Source of the DNA: Candidatus Nanohalarchaeota archaeon
GTDB lineage: Archaea > Nanohalarchaeota > Nanosalinia > Nanosalinales > Nanosalinaceae
Assembly: GCA_022729355.1 (NCBI GenBank)
Contig: JALDAN010000008.1
Location: forward strand, 1-34,431
DNA length: 34,431 bases
Direction of reading: 5' to 3'
Position numbers and translations under genes: made by a program. Every line of letters starts with the position of its first letter. Position 1 is the first letter of the stretch. Below the pieces are notes generated by a model. It made no database searches. It was not told where the DNA came from and saw only the letters and a program-made list of their open reading frames with translations. Shown here in pieces: positions 24,284-31,601 of the stretch.

Positions 24284-24350
24284 AAGCAGTTTACGTGTAA
24301 ATAGAATTCGTCGATAGACTTTTTTAATTGACCTCAGATAATATGGAGGC

Positions 24351-25307
24351 CTACTGTTTCCATCTCTTCGGATAAGTCTCTGGATCCATGTGAACTGATT
24401 CAAGCTCGGCTGCGGTACCATCAGAGTCAAACATTTTTTCCGAAGTCATCGAGGCCTCTGCAATCGCAACAAGCTCTCCCTTGAGAGTAGTTATTGCTAT
24501 TCTTTCTCCTTCCTCTATGCCATCCTGTAGTTTCGATATCCCTGTTGCCCCGAGGTTTGCGCCGTTGGCGACAGCGTTAACAGCTGAATCCTTGATAGCC
24601 ACTTTCTTCAAGTGATTGACTCCTTTCTCAATCGGATGAAGTACTTCACGTATCTTCTCTTCATCACCTTCGTTGTAGAAGTGATAGGCATCTACTACTT
24701 CCTGTATAGTAGAGGCCTGTGATTCTTCCAGAGAGGCCTGTCTTGTTCTACGTAGTTCTGTCATTGAGGCCTCGGTTTCAAGTTTTTCTCCAAGTTGCTG
24801 TATGAGGACTCTGACGTAGAATCCTGATTCGCATTTGACTCTTCCAAGTATCTTCGTTCCTTTTTTATCGAGGAATTCGATTTCATATACTTCTCTTTCC
24901 CGTTCCTCTCTTTTGACAGCGCTTTTCTCCGGAGGAACCTGCTTGTTCACTCCTTTGAACGTTTCCAGTGCCACCTCGACTGCTTCTTTACTTTTTTCTT
25001 TTTTCAGTTCTGCCTCGAATACGTATTCTTTGTCGGCTTTTGCCATGGCTTTGTTTATCCGTGTTCCGGAGTTGAGGCCTACAGGCAGTATTCCTGTGGC
25101 GTTGGGGTCCAGTGTGCCGAAGTGTCCTGTCTTCTTCAGGTCTAGTTCTTTCTTTATCCATGCGGATACCTGATTGCTTGTTGGTCCGTAAGGCTTGTCA
25201 ATTATCACTATACCTTTCTGAAGGAGTTCTTCCACAGGTCTTTTCTCCGGTATGCAGCCGAATTCAGGATCTGTTTCTGATTCTTGCCTTACGTACCACT
25301 CTGTCAT
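24351..25307 (-). CDS. cbf5: tRNA/rRNA pseudouridine synthase, archaeal Cbf5 (TruB family)
   Basis: Catalytic subunit of the H/ACA guide RNP, which also can modify tRNA U55. The 318-residue product has GIVIIDKPYGPTSNQVSAWI (32-51), the catalytic loop GHFGTLDPNATGILPV (61-76) with Asp67 as nucleophile, the KEYVFEAELKK segment (about 93-103), GFYVRVLIQQLGEKL, and a C-terminal PUA domain (about 235-315: VAIKDSAVNAVANGANLGAT, then GISKLQDGI). The long N-terminal stretch before the core fits Cbf5 rather than bacterial TruB. The ATG at 25307 has a TATA-like box about 31 bases upstream. It follows DUF106 in the same orientation, a position seen near ribosomal operons in other archaea. Confidence 0.92.
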   Translation of the reverse strand: MTEWYVRQESETDPEFGCIPEKRPVEELLQKGIVIIDKPYGPTSNQVSAWIKKELDLKKTGHFGTLDPNATGILPVGLNSGTRINKAMAKADKEYVFEAELKKEKSKEAVEVALETFKGVNKQVPPEKSAVKREEREREVYEIEFLDKKGTKILGRVKCESGFYVRVLIQQLGEKLETEASMTELRRTRQASLEESQASTIQEVVDAYHFYNEGDEEKIREVLHPIEKGVNHLKKVAIKDSAVNAVANGANLGATGISKLQDGIEEGERIAITTLKGELVAIAEASMTSEKMFDSDGTAAELESVHMDPETYPKRWKQ

Positions 25308-25333
25308 TGTATCCAGTGTTTTACCGGTGAGTC

Positions 25334-25342
25334 TTTTTAATT
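25334..25342 (-). promoter_or_regulatory. TATA-like box of cbf5
   Basis: AATTAAAAA on the minus strand, centred about 31 bases before the ATG at 25307. It indicates that cbf5 can be transcribed separately from DUF106. Confidence 0.45.
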
Positions 25343-25370
25343 CAGTAGAAAAAAGAGTCGGAGGAAGTTG

Positions 25371-26081
25371 TTAGTGTACTCCAAGTAGTTTCCTGAATGC
25401 GAATGTCATAGGCATCACTATCAGTATGTAGAAGCCCAGCCAGTTGAATGCGTCCCCAATCAAAGGCAGTGTTACAGGGAGATCAACGAAACGGCCGTTG
25501 GCACGTAGTTCTGCACCTGTATCTGTCTTCTCGAAACTTGTGATCTGCCAGTCCATACCATAAGCTCTTATGATGTTATCCGTAAATGTTTCTCCTGCTA
25601 TTCTGTACTCCATGCTGTCCTCTGTTTCAAATGCCTGTATAACTTCATCTTGACCTGCGAAAGTCATTGTGCCTTCAAAAGATGTTTCGTTGATTTGATC
25701 CATCTGTATTGTTGGACCGTAGGTAGCTCCCAGCCATGGGAATAAAAGCGCCACGAAGATCATTGTAACTAGCATAGGCTTCATATTCAGCATCATGAAC
25801 TTCTGATTAAGCTGCAAAGTCTTCTTGAAGTGCTCAGAGGCCTTCTCCTCTTCATCGTTTTCACGGGCCTCCTTCATTCTATCCTGATACTTACTTATCT
25901 TGTTCTTAATTCTGTCAGCTCTTTCAATATCAAGTAGCCACCAGTAAATAACTGAGAAAAGAGCTGCCAGCAGTGTAGAGAAGAAAAACAGCGAAATATA
26001 AGGGCCAAAAGCCAATACTGGCTGGAATACTGCATCATAGAATGCGAAAAGTGGGCTGAGTATTGCTGTTATACCGGACAT
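25371..26081 (-). CDS. DUF106 (EMC3/TMCO1-like, Oxa1 superfamily) membrane insertase homologue
   Basis: 236 residues from the ATG at 26081. A TTG five codons upstream is rejected because the TATA box at 26112-26120 would place it before the transcript start. TM segments lie at about 9-25, 27-47, 103-122 and 207-225. A charged coiled coil (about 55-90) follows the second, ending in the QLNQKFMMLNMKP element typical of the family. Between TM3 and TM4 is a beta-rich insert of about 80 residues (about 122-200), presumably extracytoplasmic. Archaeal DUF106 proteins are homologues of EMC3 and TMCO1 and are thought to insert membrane proteins, which fits its place next to secY. Confidence 0.85.
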   Translation of the reverse strand: MSGITAILSPLFAFYDAVFQPVLAFGPYISLFFFSTLLAALFSVIYWWLLDIERADRIKNKISKYQDRMKEARENDEEEKASEHFKKTLQLNQKFMMLNMKPMLVTMIFVALLFPWLGATYGPTIQMDQINETSFEGTMTFAGQDEVIQAFETEDSMEYRIAGETFTDNIIRAYGMDWQITSFEKTDTGAELRANGRFVDLPVTLPLIGDAFNWLGFYILIVMPMTFAFRKLLGVH

Positions 26082-26111
26082 CTTTGTGTTAATCAACTCT
26101 TTGTTCTTCGA

Positions 26112-26120
26112 CTATATAAT
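26112..26120 (-). promoter_or_regulatory. TATA box of the DUF106 gene
   Basis: ATTATATAG on the minus strand, about 35 bases before the ATG at 26081 and downstream of secY. It gives DUF106 its own promoter with a leader of about 9 bases. Confidence 0.5.
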
Positions 26121-26156
26121 CTTCCTTCTTTCTTGGAGGCCTTCTGATTTCACTTA

Positions 26157-27548
26157 TTATTGCATGAAATCCTTGAGTGCTGGGTGTAGTTCTTCCATGT
26201 GCTTCTGCGCCAGCTGTTCGTAGAGTCTGTACAGGATCATGACTGTTAGAAGGATTCCTGTTCCTCCTCCTGCTGCCTGTGTCATTTCTGCAAGTGCTGC
26301 TACTAGGCCTACAAGGAATCCGGATAGTATTGTTAGTGCTGGAATGTATCTGTTGAGTACTTTTTTGATAACTCTCTTGTCCTTTCTGAATCCTGGTACT
26401 TTCATGCCTGTTCTCTGGATCTGTTCTGCTACTGAGTCAGGATCCTGTCCTGATGTACGCATCCAGAAAATTGAGAACAGTGTTGATCCAAGTGCGTAGA
26501 ATAATACGTAGAACAGTATGTGGAATATATCTCCTGTTACAATGGTTCCCGTGCTTATAAATGCTGATACTGCTTCAGCAGGTGGCTGTAGAAGCGCTAC
26601 AAGGCCTGAAGTTGCCTCTCCTCCCTGGAAGCATCCAAGAATTGAGCATCCGCTTTCCCCTGCTAGAGATGATCCTAGGATCTGGAAGTTTGTAATCATG
26701 GCTGCGATCAGGATAACAGGCATAACAGATGTGTAAAGGAATTTGAGAGGCCATTTCTGTCCGAAGCCTCTTACATTTCCGAATGTGAGCGGAATCTCTA
26801 CTTTCATTGCCTGCATGTATACAACTACGGCAAATACGGCCATTGTGGCTATCATAGGCATTAGTGCTGTCAGTTCGAAAGTGTTGACAAATTGCAGGAA
26901 TGCTCCTACAGGTGCTGCGTCTCCGCCTCCTACTTGCCAGAATATTTCTCCTGTTTCTGTTAGAGGTGATAGAATTCCGATGTATATGGACTTGGATACT
27001 CCTGCAGCGATGAAGAGGCCTGTTCCGCTTCCGAATCCCCATTTCTGAACGAGGTCGTCCATCATGATTATGAGCCAGCCTCCTATGATTATCTGTCCTG
27101 ATAAGAATGCTACCATGCCCCAGTCTCCTACTACAGGCCCGAAGTTTCCGGATAGTACCCATCCTAGGCCTGTAACTACGGCGAGTGCGTATGCAAGTAC
27201 TTTCTGTGCTGCTTGGAACTTCTGTTTCCCTGCCTGTGTATTAGTATCCCATTTGAGTAGTTCTGATCCTACAAGCATCTGAAGGAGAATTGATGATGTG
27301 ACGATAGGTCCAATTCCCAAAGTTATGATCGATCCTATTTCTGCTCCAAGAATTGTTTGGAAGGTAGCAAGCCTTTGTAGTGCTTGCTCTACAGCAGCAT
27401 CTTCAGCTCCGTAAACAGGTACCTCGGAAAGTAAGAAATATACAAGGAGGACTATACCGGTCCATATAAGCATCTGTTTCAGTGATTGCTCTTTCTCCGG
27501 CTCCTTGATACTTGGAAGATAGCTGGCTATTGTTACGACCGAGACCAT
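26157..27548 (-). CDS. secY: SecY, protein-conducting channel subunit
   Basis: 463 residues with ten predicted TM helices. It begins with YLPSIKEPEKEQSLKQMLIW, in the position of the archaeal SecY N-terminal plug-anchoring helix. Other landmarks are LGIGPIVTSSILLQMLVGS (TM2b region), LPLTFG-type EIPLTFGNVRGFGQKWPLKF, and the C-terminal GGGTGILLTVMILYRLYEQL. The tail ends near the ribosome-binding loop, with KVPGFRKDKRVIKKVLNRYI before TM9. It is last in the ribosomal operon, 12 bases after rpl15, and translated from an ATG preceded by GAGG. It would translocate the many signal-peptide proteins in this window. Confidence 0.95.
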   Translation of the reverse strand: MVSVVTIASYLPSIKEPEKEQSLKQMLIWTGIVLLVYFLLSEVPVYGAEDAAVEQALQRLATFQTILGAEIGSIITLGIGPIVTSSILLQMLVGSELLKWDTNTQAGKQKFQAAQKVLAYALAVVTGLGWVLSGNFGPVVGDWGMVAFLSGQIIIGGWLIIMMDDLVQKWGFGSGTGLFIAAGVSKSIYIGILSPLTETGEIFWQVGGGDAAPVGAFLQFVNTFELTALMPMIATMAVFAVVVYMQAMKVEIPLTFGNVRGFGQKWPLKFLYTSVMPVILIAAMITNFQILGSSLAGESGCSILGCFQGGEATSGLVALLQPPAEAVSAFISTGTIVTGDIFHILFYVLFYALGSTLFSIFWMRTSGQDPDSVAEQIQRTGMKVPGFRKDKRVIKKVLNRYIPALTILSGFLVGLVAALAEMTQAAGGGTGILLTVMILYRLYEQLAQKHMEELHPALKDFMQ

Positions 27549-27560
27549 GTTTAAAGTCCT

Positions 27561-27992
27561 CTACTTTTCCTCTAGTACGACCATTTCAGCGTCAGATTCT
27601 TCAATCTTGTTTTCAGCTGAAGATGAAAATTTCTCAGCTCTTATCTCTACAGACCTTGTGATCCTTCCGGATCCCAAAACTTTGTCAAAACCGGCTTTGT
27701 CTGCGTGGAAAACGTAACCGTCTTCAGTCTCCTCTGCAACACCCTCTGCAACAAAAGAGTCAAGCTTTTCATCTATATCTCTCAAATTAATGCCTGTCTG
27801 AGGATCTTTTCTGGAGTTGAAACCTTCTTCTCCAAGCTTATTGACTCCATCTTTCCTCATGTTCTTGGACTGGGCTTTTTTACCGCTTCCAGCATTTCCA
27901 CGGCCTCCACGATTACCTGCTCCCCTGTTCTTCTTGGAGCTGCCGTATCCATGACTACCTGACCGATTCTTGCTCTTTCTTCTCTTAACCAT
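27561..27992 (-). CDS. rpl15: Ribosomal protein L15 (uL15)
   Basis: 143 residues. The basic Gly/Arg/Lys-rich N-terminus (KNRSGSHGYGSSKKNRGAGN) is the uL15 extension that threads into 23S rRNA. The C-terminal globular domain includes DKVLGSGRITRSVEIRAEKF. It sits between rpl30 and secY as in other archaea, with a 20-base spacer before it. Length is normal for archaea. Confidence 0.93.
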   Translation of the reverse strand: MVKRRKSKNRSGSHGYGSSKKNRGAGNRGGRGNAGSGKKAQSKNMRKDGVNKLGEEGFNSRKDPQTGINLRDIDEKLDSFVAEGVAEETEDGYVFHADKAGFDKVLGSGRITRSVEIRAEKFSSSAENKIEESDAEMVVLEEK

Positions 27993-28013
27993 TATCTAGT
28001 AACCTCGTTAAAC

Positions 28014-28370
28014 TCAAAGCATTTTATGCAGAAGCTCATCCATATCCTGTCTTCTGCCCAAAGCTCCTCCAGCATTAACATGCGCCTTCGTATCCTTAAA
28101 TCCTCCTTTTGGAGGATGAAGACCTACAGTCAATCCTGGAGAGGCCTCTCCATGCTTTTCCTCGATTTTGCTTACTGTTTCCTCACTTATAACTCCGAAA
28201 GTAATGTAGTCACTAACTTTATTCAGCATCCCTACTACTGCATCGTTTTCAGAATCCACAAGTACGCAACTGTTTCTTGAATTGAGGCCTAGACTCTCCA
28301 TTGTGGACTCAACGTCTCCTGATACGTCTACAGGCCCTCTGACTCTTACTGCTGCGATCATATCTGTCAT
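28014..28370 (-). CDS. rpl30: Ribosomal protein L30 (uL30)
   Basis: 118 residues. IAAVRVRGPVDVSGDVESTM is the uL30 opening, NSCVLVDSENDAVVGMLNKV follows, and PPKGGFKDTKAHVNAGGALG is the archaeal C-terminal motif. It is shorter than the roughly 150 residues of most archaeal uL30; the middle is trimmed. The ATG overlaps the stop of rps5 (ATGA). Confidence 0.93.
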   Translation of the reverse strand: MTDMIAAVRVRGPVDVSGDVESTMESLGLNSRNSCVLVDSENDAVVGMLNKVSDYITFGVISEETVSKIEEKHGEASPGLTVGLHPPKGGFKDTKAHVNAGGALGRRQDMDELLHKML

Positions 28371-29041
28371 TCGTTATCACTTTCTTCTGTCTGGTATTCA
28401 TTCAGTTTTTTGAAGGCCTCGAATGTTGCCTTCACCATGTTCTCACGTGTGCGTGTGCTTCCTCTTGAAGTTGCCCAGATGTCTTCGATTCCTGCTAGTT
28501 CGCACATCTTCTGGATTGCTTCTCCTGCTGCAAGGCCTGTTCCTTTCGGTGCAGGTTTAAGTTCTACTTCAACTGATCCTGATTTCCCTGTTACTTTGAA
28601 CGGGATTGAGGTTTCTGTGTCTCCTCTGTCTTCCCAGGATCCGTTTCCTCTCTGTACTTCAATAAGGTTTAGTTTTGCGTTTCTTGTAGCGTCGTCTATT
28701 GCTGCACGGGTGTCGTCGCTTTCTCCCATGCCGATTCCGATTACCTTGTTTCTGTCGCCGAGGATTGCCATCGCTTTGGAGTTGTATCGTGCTCCTGACT
28801 TGTGCATACGGACTGTTCTCTTTGACACTGTTCTTGACTTTCCTCCTCCTTTTCCAGGAGTTCCTCCGATAAGTACGACTTCTTCGTCAAGATCTACAAG
28901 TTGATCAACTAGCTCTGGTTCCATGATCTTCCTGTCAGATCGCAGGGCCTCAACTATATCTGTTATCTGGCCTTTTGCAACCTGCTTTCCTAACTTGGTC
29001 TTCGGAGTCCAGATTTCTTCCTCCATTTCCTGTTCACTCAT
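28367..29041 (-). CDS. rps5: Ribosomal protein S5 (uS5)
   Basis: 224 residues. It has the double-stranded RNA-binding-like N domain (WTPKTKLGKQVAKGQITDIV). GIGMGESDDTRAAIDDATRN and the KPAPKGTGLAAGEAIQKMCE region form the uS5 C domain, which helps decoding fidelity. The ATG at 29041 follows GGTGATTTCAA and overlaps the stop of an 18-codon frame. A spacer element of unusual origin precedes it (see findings). Confidence 0.95.
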   Translation of the reverse strand: MSEQEMEEEIWTPKTKLGKQVAKGQITDIVEALRSDRKIMEPELVDQLVDLDEEVVLIGGTPGKGGGKSRTVSKRTVRMHKSGARYNSKAMAILGDRNKVIGIGMGESDDTRAAIDDATRNAKLNLIEVQRGNGSWEDRGDTETSIPFKVTGKSGSVEVELKPAPKGTGLAAGEAIQKMCELAGIEDIWATSRGSTRTRENMVKATFEAFKKLNEYQTEESDNE

Positions 29042-29094
29042 TTGAAATCACCATAGATTTCTGTAAGACCAGAAAATCTTAGATTTTCGATCAT
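29038..29094 (-). CDS. Putative 18-residue small ORF between L18 and S5
   Basis: ATG at 29094 overlaps the L18 stop (ATGA), and TGA at 29038-29040 overlaps the S5 start (ATGA), so the frame exactly fills the gap. The product would be MIENLRFSGLTEIYGDFK. The ribosome-binding site is GGTGATTTCAA at the end of the L18 gene. The same 15 bases (GGTGATTTCAAATGA) recur at the end of this frame, before S5. The DNA is homologous to the S14/S8 spacer at 31301-31357, but the reading frame is shifted over most of its length. That argues the conserved thing may be the nucleic acid, or simply translational coupling, rather than the peptide. Not a recognised protein. Confidence 0.45.
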   Translation of the reverse strand: MIENLRFSGLTEIYGDFK

Positions 29095-29600
29095 TTGAAA
29101 TCACCTTCGATATTTTCCTTTACCTGTTCAAGATTTGAAGGCACATCTTTATCTGACATTTCCTTGATGTGTTCTCCTTTCATCCTTGATTCTTCAGGAA
29201 GTGCGTCTTCTCCTGCAGGAACCTGTACTCCTGCGTCTCTGAGGCCTTGGACTGCTGCGAAGATTCTTCCTTTGCGTGCGTCCTTTCTGAGGCCTATGTC
29301 AAGTACTGCTTCGTCTGTGTCTGTTCTTTTTCCTGCAAGGAATCCTGTGAGGTATGCTGCTGGAAGGTTGCCGGTGTGGTGTTCCCATCCGTACTCTTCC
29401 AGTTCTTTACTTATTGTTTGAGCACTGTTTTCATCTCCCTCCGGATTGTATCTGGAGAGATGTACTCTTGTATGATTGTTTGATGTTCTTACTACTACTC
29501 TAGGCTTATCTGATTTGATAAGCTGAAGTCTTTGCTCGTAGTCGGTCTTCTGCTCCTTTCTTCTCTTGAAAGGCTTTTGATAGTTTGCTGTGTCTCCCAT
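29091..29600 (-). CDS. rpl18: Ribosomal protein L18 (uL18)
   Basis: 169 residues. YQKPFKRRKEQKTDYEQRLQ, then KPRVVVRTSNNHTRVHLSRY and AAYLTGFLAGKR (the archaeal GLLxGKR region) identify the 5S rRNA-binding protein. VLDIGLRKDARKGRIFAAVQ followed by GLRDAGVQVP is typical. A ribosome-binding site GAGGT precedes the ATG at 29600. It ends two bases inside a small overlapping frame. Confidence 0.95.
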   Translation of the reverse strand: MGDTANYQKPFKRRKEQKTDYEQRLQLIKSDKPRVVVRTSNNHTRVHLSRYNPEGDENSAQTISKELEEYGWEHHTGNLPAAYLTGFLAGKRTDTDEAVLDIGLRKDARKGRIFAAVQGLRDAGVQVPAGEDALPEESRMKGEHIKEMSDKDVPSNLEQVKENIEGDFK

Positions 29601-29601
29601 A

Positions 29602-30042
29602 TTACTTTACCTCGTCTTCTACATAGTTGTGTAAGTGTTTACGATTTCTGAAGAAACCGCCTTTAGCCTTCTTGTAGAGCTCTCTGTATTGCTCATTAGT
29701 GATTTCTTCTTCCTCTTTCATTTCTTTAAGATCTGATCTTAGAGCTCTGATTGTCTCCATCCACTTATCCTTATCGGATTTGCGGGCTGAACGTGAACCT
29801 TTTCTGCTTCCCTGGCCTTTCCTTCTTCCTTTCTCCTTCTGTTTCTTATTCTTACGTGCACGGCCTTTCGAAGTTCCCTTAACCTTCCTCTTTTGAATAG
29901 CTCCTCCTTCAATAAGATTGCGGATATCTTTGCGTGTAAGAGCTTCATCAATCTGCTGCAGTTCATCCGGATTCATCCATACACGATCTTCGCCAACATC
30001 CATTATATCTGCAGCCATTCTTCTCTGACTCTTCAAATCCAT
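29602..30042 (-). CDS. rpl19e: Ribosomal protein L19e (eL19)
   Basis: 146 residues. It opens MDLKSQRRMAADIMDVGEDR, the family signature, then has IQKRKVKGTSKGRARKNKKQ and the basic arm. Normal archaeal length. The ATG shares its A with the TAA of rpl32e (TAATG), with GGTGAT upstream as ribosome-binding site. Confidence 0.95.
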   Translation of the reverse strand: MDLKSQRRMAADIMDVGEDRVWMNPDELQQIDEALTRKDIRNLIEGGAIQKRKVKGTSKGRARKNKKQKEKGRRKGQGSRKGSRSARKSDKDKWMETIRALRSDLKEMKEEEEITNEQYRELYKKAKGGFFRNRKHLHNYVEDEVK

Positions 30043-30368
30043 TAAAGATCACCTCTATTAAGTACTTTAACATCCATTTCGTCAGCTTTTTCAACCATCT
30101 CAGCTTTTTTACGGCCTCCTACATTCGAGGAGATCCTTGCGGCCTGATCCTCTTCAAGTTCCTCAACTTCTGAAACGTTGTGTACAAGTACTTCTTCAAG
30201 GCCTGATGGATGTAGCCCTCTGATTTCCGAAGGCTTTCTATATCCTGCCTTTGGTCTAGGTGCAGCACCTTTCTTTTCCAGTCTTGATCTGGAGTGACGG
30301 CCTTTAGGCCTTCTCCATGACTCCGGTGCGCTCTTTATCTTGTGAGTATCCTGTCTTTTGAAGCTCAT
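30042..30368 (-). CDS. rpl32e: Ribosomal protein L32e (eL32)
   Basis: 108 residues. SWRRPKGRHSRSRLEKKGAA followed by PRPKAGYRKPSEIRGLHPSG and ISSNVGGRKKAEM identify eL32. It lacks the long helix-hairpin-helix N-terminal extension found in haloarchaeal L32e (about 240 residues), so it resembles the short forms of other archaea. That is one argument against a class Halobacteria origin. It overlaps rpl19e by one base. Confidence 0.94.
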   Translation of the reverse strand: MSFKRQDTHKIKSAPESWRRPKGRHSRSRLEKKGAAPRPKAGYRKPSEIRGLHPSGLEEVLVHNVSEVEELEEDQAARISSNVGGRKKAEMVEKADEMDVKVLNRGDL

Positions 30369-30371
30369 ATT

Positions 30372-30893
30372 TTATTGATCACCTTCTACAATGTAGATCC
30401 CGTCCTGAAACGTTCTTGGATCTCTATTTCCTTTTTTAGACAACTGTTCTATTCTAGCTGCTGTCTGTGATACCTTGTCTTTATCAGGCCCCGACACTGT
30501 GATTTCTTCGCCGTCTACCTGTACGTCAACTCCATCCATTATCTCTGCTTCTCGTGGCTTCCTTTCTCCCATGAAGTTTTCGACAACCAGCTTATCTCCC
30601 TGTGTCTTGATTGTCATCGGGAAGTGTGCGTATACTCCTTTCAGTCGGTAGACGTGTTCTTCTTCAAGGCCTTCAATCATGTTGTCGTAGTGTCTGCTGA
30701 AAGTCTTGACGATGCTTTCGATATTGGCCTTGTCTCTGTCTGTTGAGAATACTATTTCGTCGTCCTGTACGTCTATATCAATCTGTGCGTGTTCCAGTTT
30801 CTTCTCTACTTCCTGAGAGCCGTCAGATACCGTGAGGATTCCCCCTTCGTATTTTGCCTGGAAGTCTTCCGGAATATCTTTTGTAATCTGCAT
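30372..30893 (-). CDS. rpl6: Ribosomal protein L6 (uL6)
   Basis: 173 residues from the ATG at 30893; an in-frame GTG four codons earlier is the alternative. The tandem uL6 fold is shown by MIEGLEEEHVYRLKGVYAHF, then PMTIKTQGDKLVVENFMGER and the C-terminal VSQTAARIEQLSKKGNRDPR followed by TFQDGIYIV. The GDKLVVENFMGERKPR segment is the 23S rRNA (sarcin-ricin loop)-proximal motif. It is 18 bases downstream of the rps8 stop. Confidence 0.93.
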   Translation of the reverse strand: MQITKDIPEDFQAKYEGGILTVSDGSQEVEKKLEHAQIDIDVQDDEIVFSTDRDKANIESIVKTFSRHYDNMIEGLEEEHVYRLKGVYAHFPMTIKTQGDKLVVENFMGERKPREAEIMDGVDVQVDGEEITVSGPDKDKVSQTAARIEQLSKKGNRDPRTFQDGIYIVEGDQ

Positions 30894-30911
30894 CTTTTTC
30901 TTCACACCTTT

Positions 30912-31301
30912 TTAGTAGACGTATCCGAGGAGTTTGCCTCCGATCTGTTCTTCTCGGGCTTCTTCATGTGTCATGACGCCCTGAGGGGTTGTAACGATAA
31001 GTTTGCCGAATCCTCGTGCCGGAAGGTATCTTTGAGCCCATTTCTGATATTCGTTATTGCTCATCGAGAACCTTGGCTTGATCGGCTGGCATTCATTGAT
31101 TTTCTCTGTTACTTCTACCTTGAACTTGCCTCCTTTACCGTCTTCAACAAGTTCGAATACACCGATGTAACCTTCCTGCTGAAGCTGGACAAGCACGTTC
31201 TTCACAAGATTGCTTGTCGGGGAAATCACTGCGTACTCATTATCTGATCTTGCAGCATTGTTAATCGATGAAAGTGCATCGCTCAGTGTGTCCTGTGTCA
31301 T
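30912..31301 (-). CDS. rps8: Ribosomal protein S8 (uS8)
   Basis: 129 residues. DTLSDALSSINNAARSDNEY, VKNVLVQLQQEGYIGVFELV and the end RYLPARGFGKLIVTTPQGVM, then THEEAREEQIGGKLLGYVY, are the archaeal uS8 signatures. In other archaea it binds central-domain 16S rRNA and represses the spc operon. Its ATG shares one base with the TAA of the 18-codon frame before it. Confidence 0.95.
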   Translation of the reverse strand: MTQDTLSDALSSINNAARSDNEYAVISPTSNLVKNVLVQLQQEGYIGVFELVEDGKGGKFKVEVTEKINECQPIKPRFSMSNNEYQKWAQRYLPARGFGKLIVTTPQGVMTHEEAREEQIGGKLLGYVY

Positions 31302-31357
31302 TATTCGAAAACACCCTGTGTTTTCTGTGAATTCATAAAATCTTCGATTTTAGTCAT
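31301..31357 (-). CDS. Putative 18-residue small ORF between S14 and S8
   Basis: ATG at 31357 is preceded by an excellent ribosome-binding site (GGAGGAG, 6-base spacer), and the TAA shares its last A with the S8 ATG (TAATG). The product would be MTKIEDFMNSQKTQGVFE. The spacer DNA is homologous to the L18/S5 spacer at 29038-29094: AAAATCGAAGATTTT here, AAAATCTAAGATTTT there, both followed at a matching distance by ACAGAAA. The strong ribosome-binding site makes translation likely. Whether the peptide has a function, or the frame only couples S14 and S8 translation, cannot be told from sequence. Confidence 0.5.
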   Translation of the reverse strand: MTKIEDFMNSQKTQGVFE

Positions 31358-31373
31358 GTTTTTCTCCTCCGTT

Positions 31374-31598
31374 CTAACTCAGCTGCTCGAAGCCAAGTTC
31401 TTCTGCGATTTCACGGAAGCACTGTCGGCAGTAGTCAAGCCCGTACTTCGAGATGACTCCTCTACCTGTTCTTCCGCATCTTCTGCATTCTTTCTTGGAT
31501 TTTCCGTAATCTCTCTCCTTCGGAGTATTATGCTTCTCAAACTTCTTCCTCTTACCTTCCTTGTGCTTAATCTGATCAAGTACTTCTTCATATGACAT
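31374..31598 (-). CDS. rps14: Ribosomal protein S14 (uS14), zinc-binding type
   Basis: 74 residues. Four cysteines (38, 41, 57, 60) form the CxxC...CxxC zinc site in [20 protein letters not shown], then RQCF. It has an N-terminal extension of about 20 residues relative to the roughly 50-residue archaeal form. GGTGAATTAAATT before the ATG contains the rpl5 stop codon (TAA). Confidence 0.95.
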   Translation of the reverse strand: MSYEEVLDQIKHKEGKRKKFEKHNTPKERDYGKSKKECRRCGRTGRGVISKYGLDYCRQCFREIAEELGFEQLS

Positions 31599-31601
31599 AA
31601 T

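Noticed and set aside
26575-27162. 195-codon minus-strand frame inside secY
   Set aside because: It is the other reading frame of secY on the same strand, Arg/His/Ser-rich and without any motif. secY is unmistakable there.
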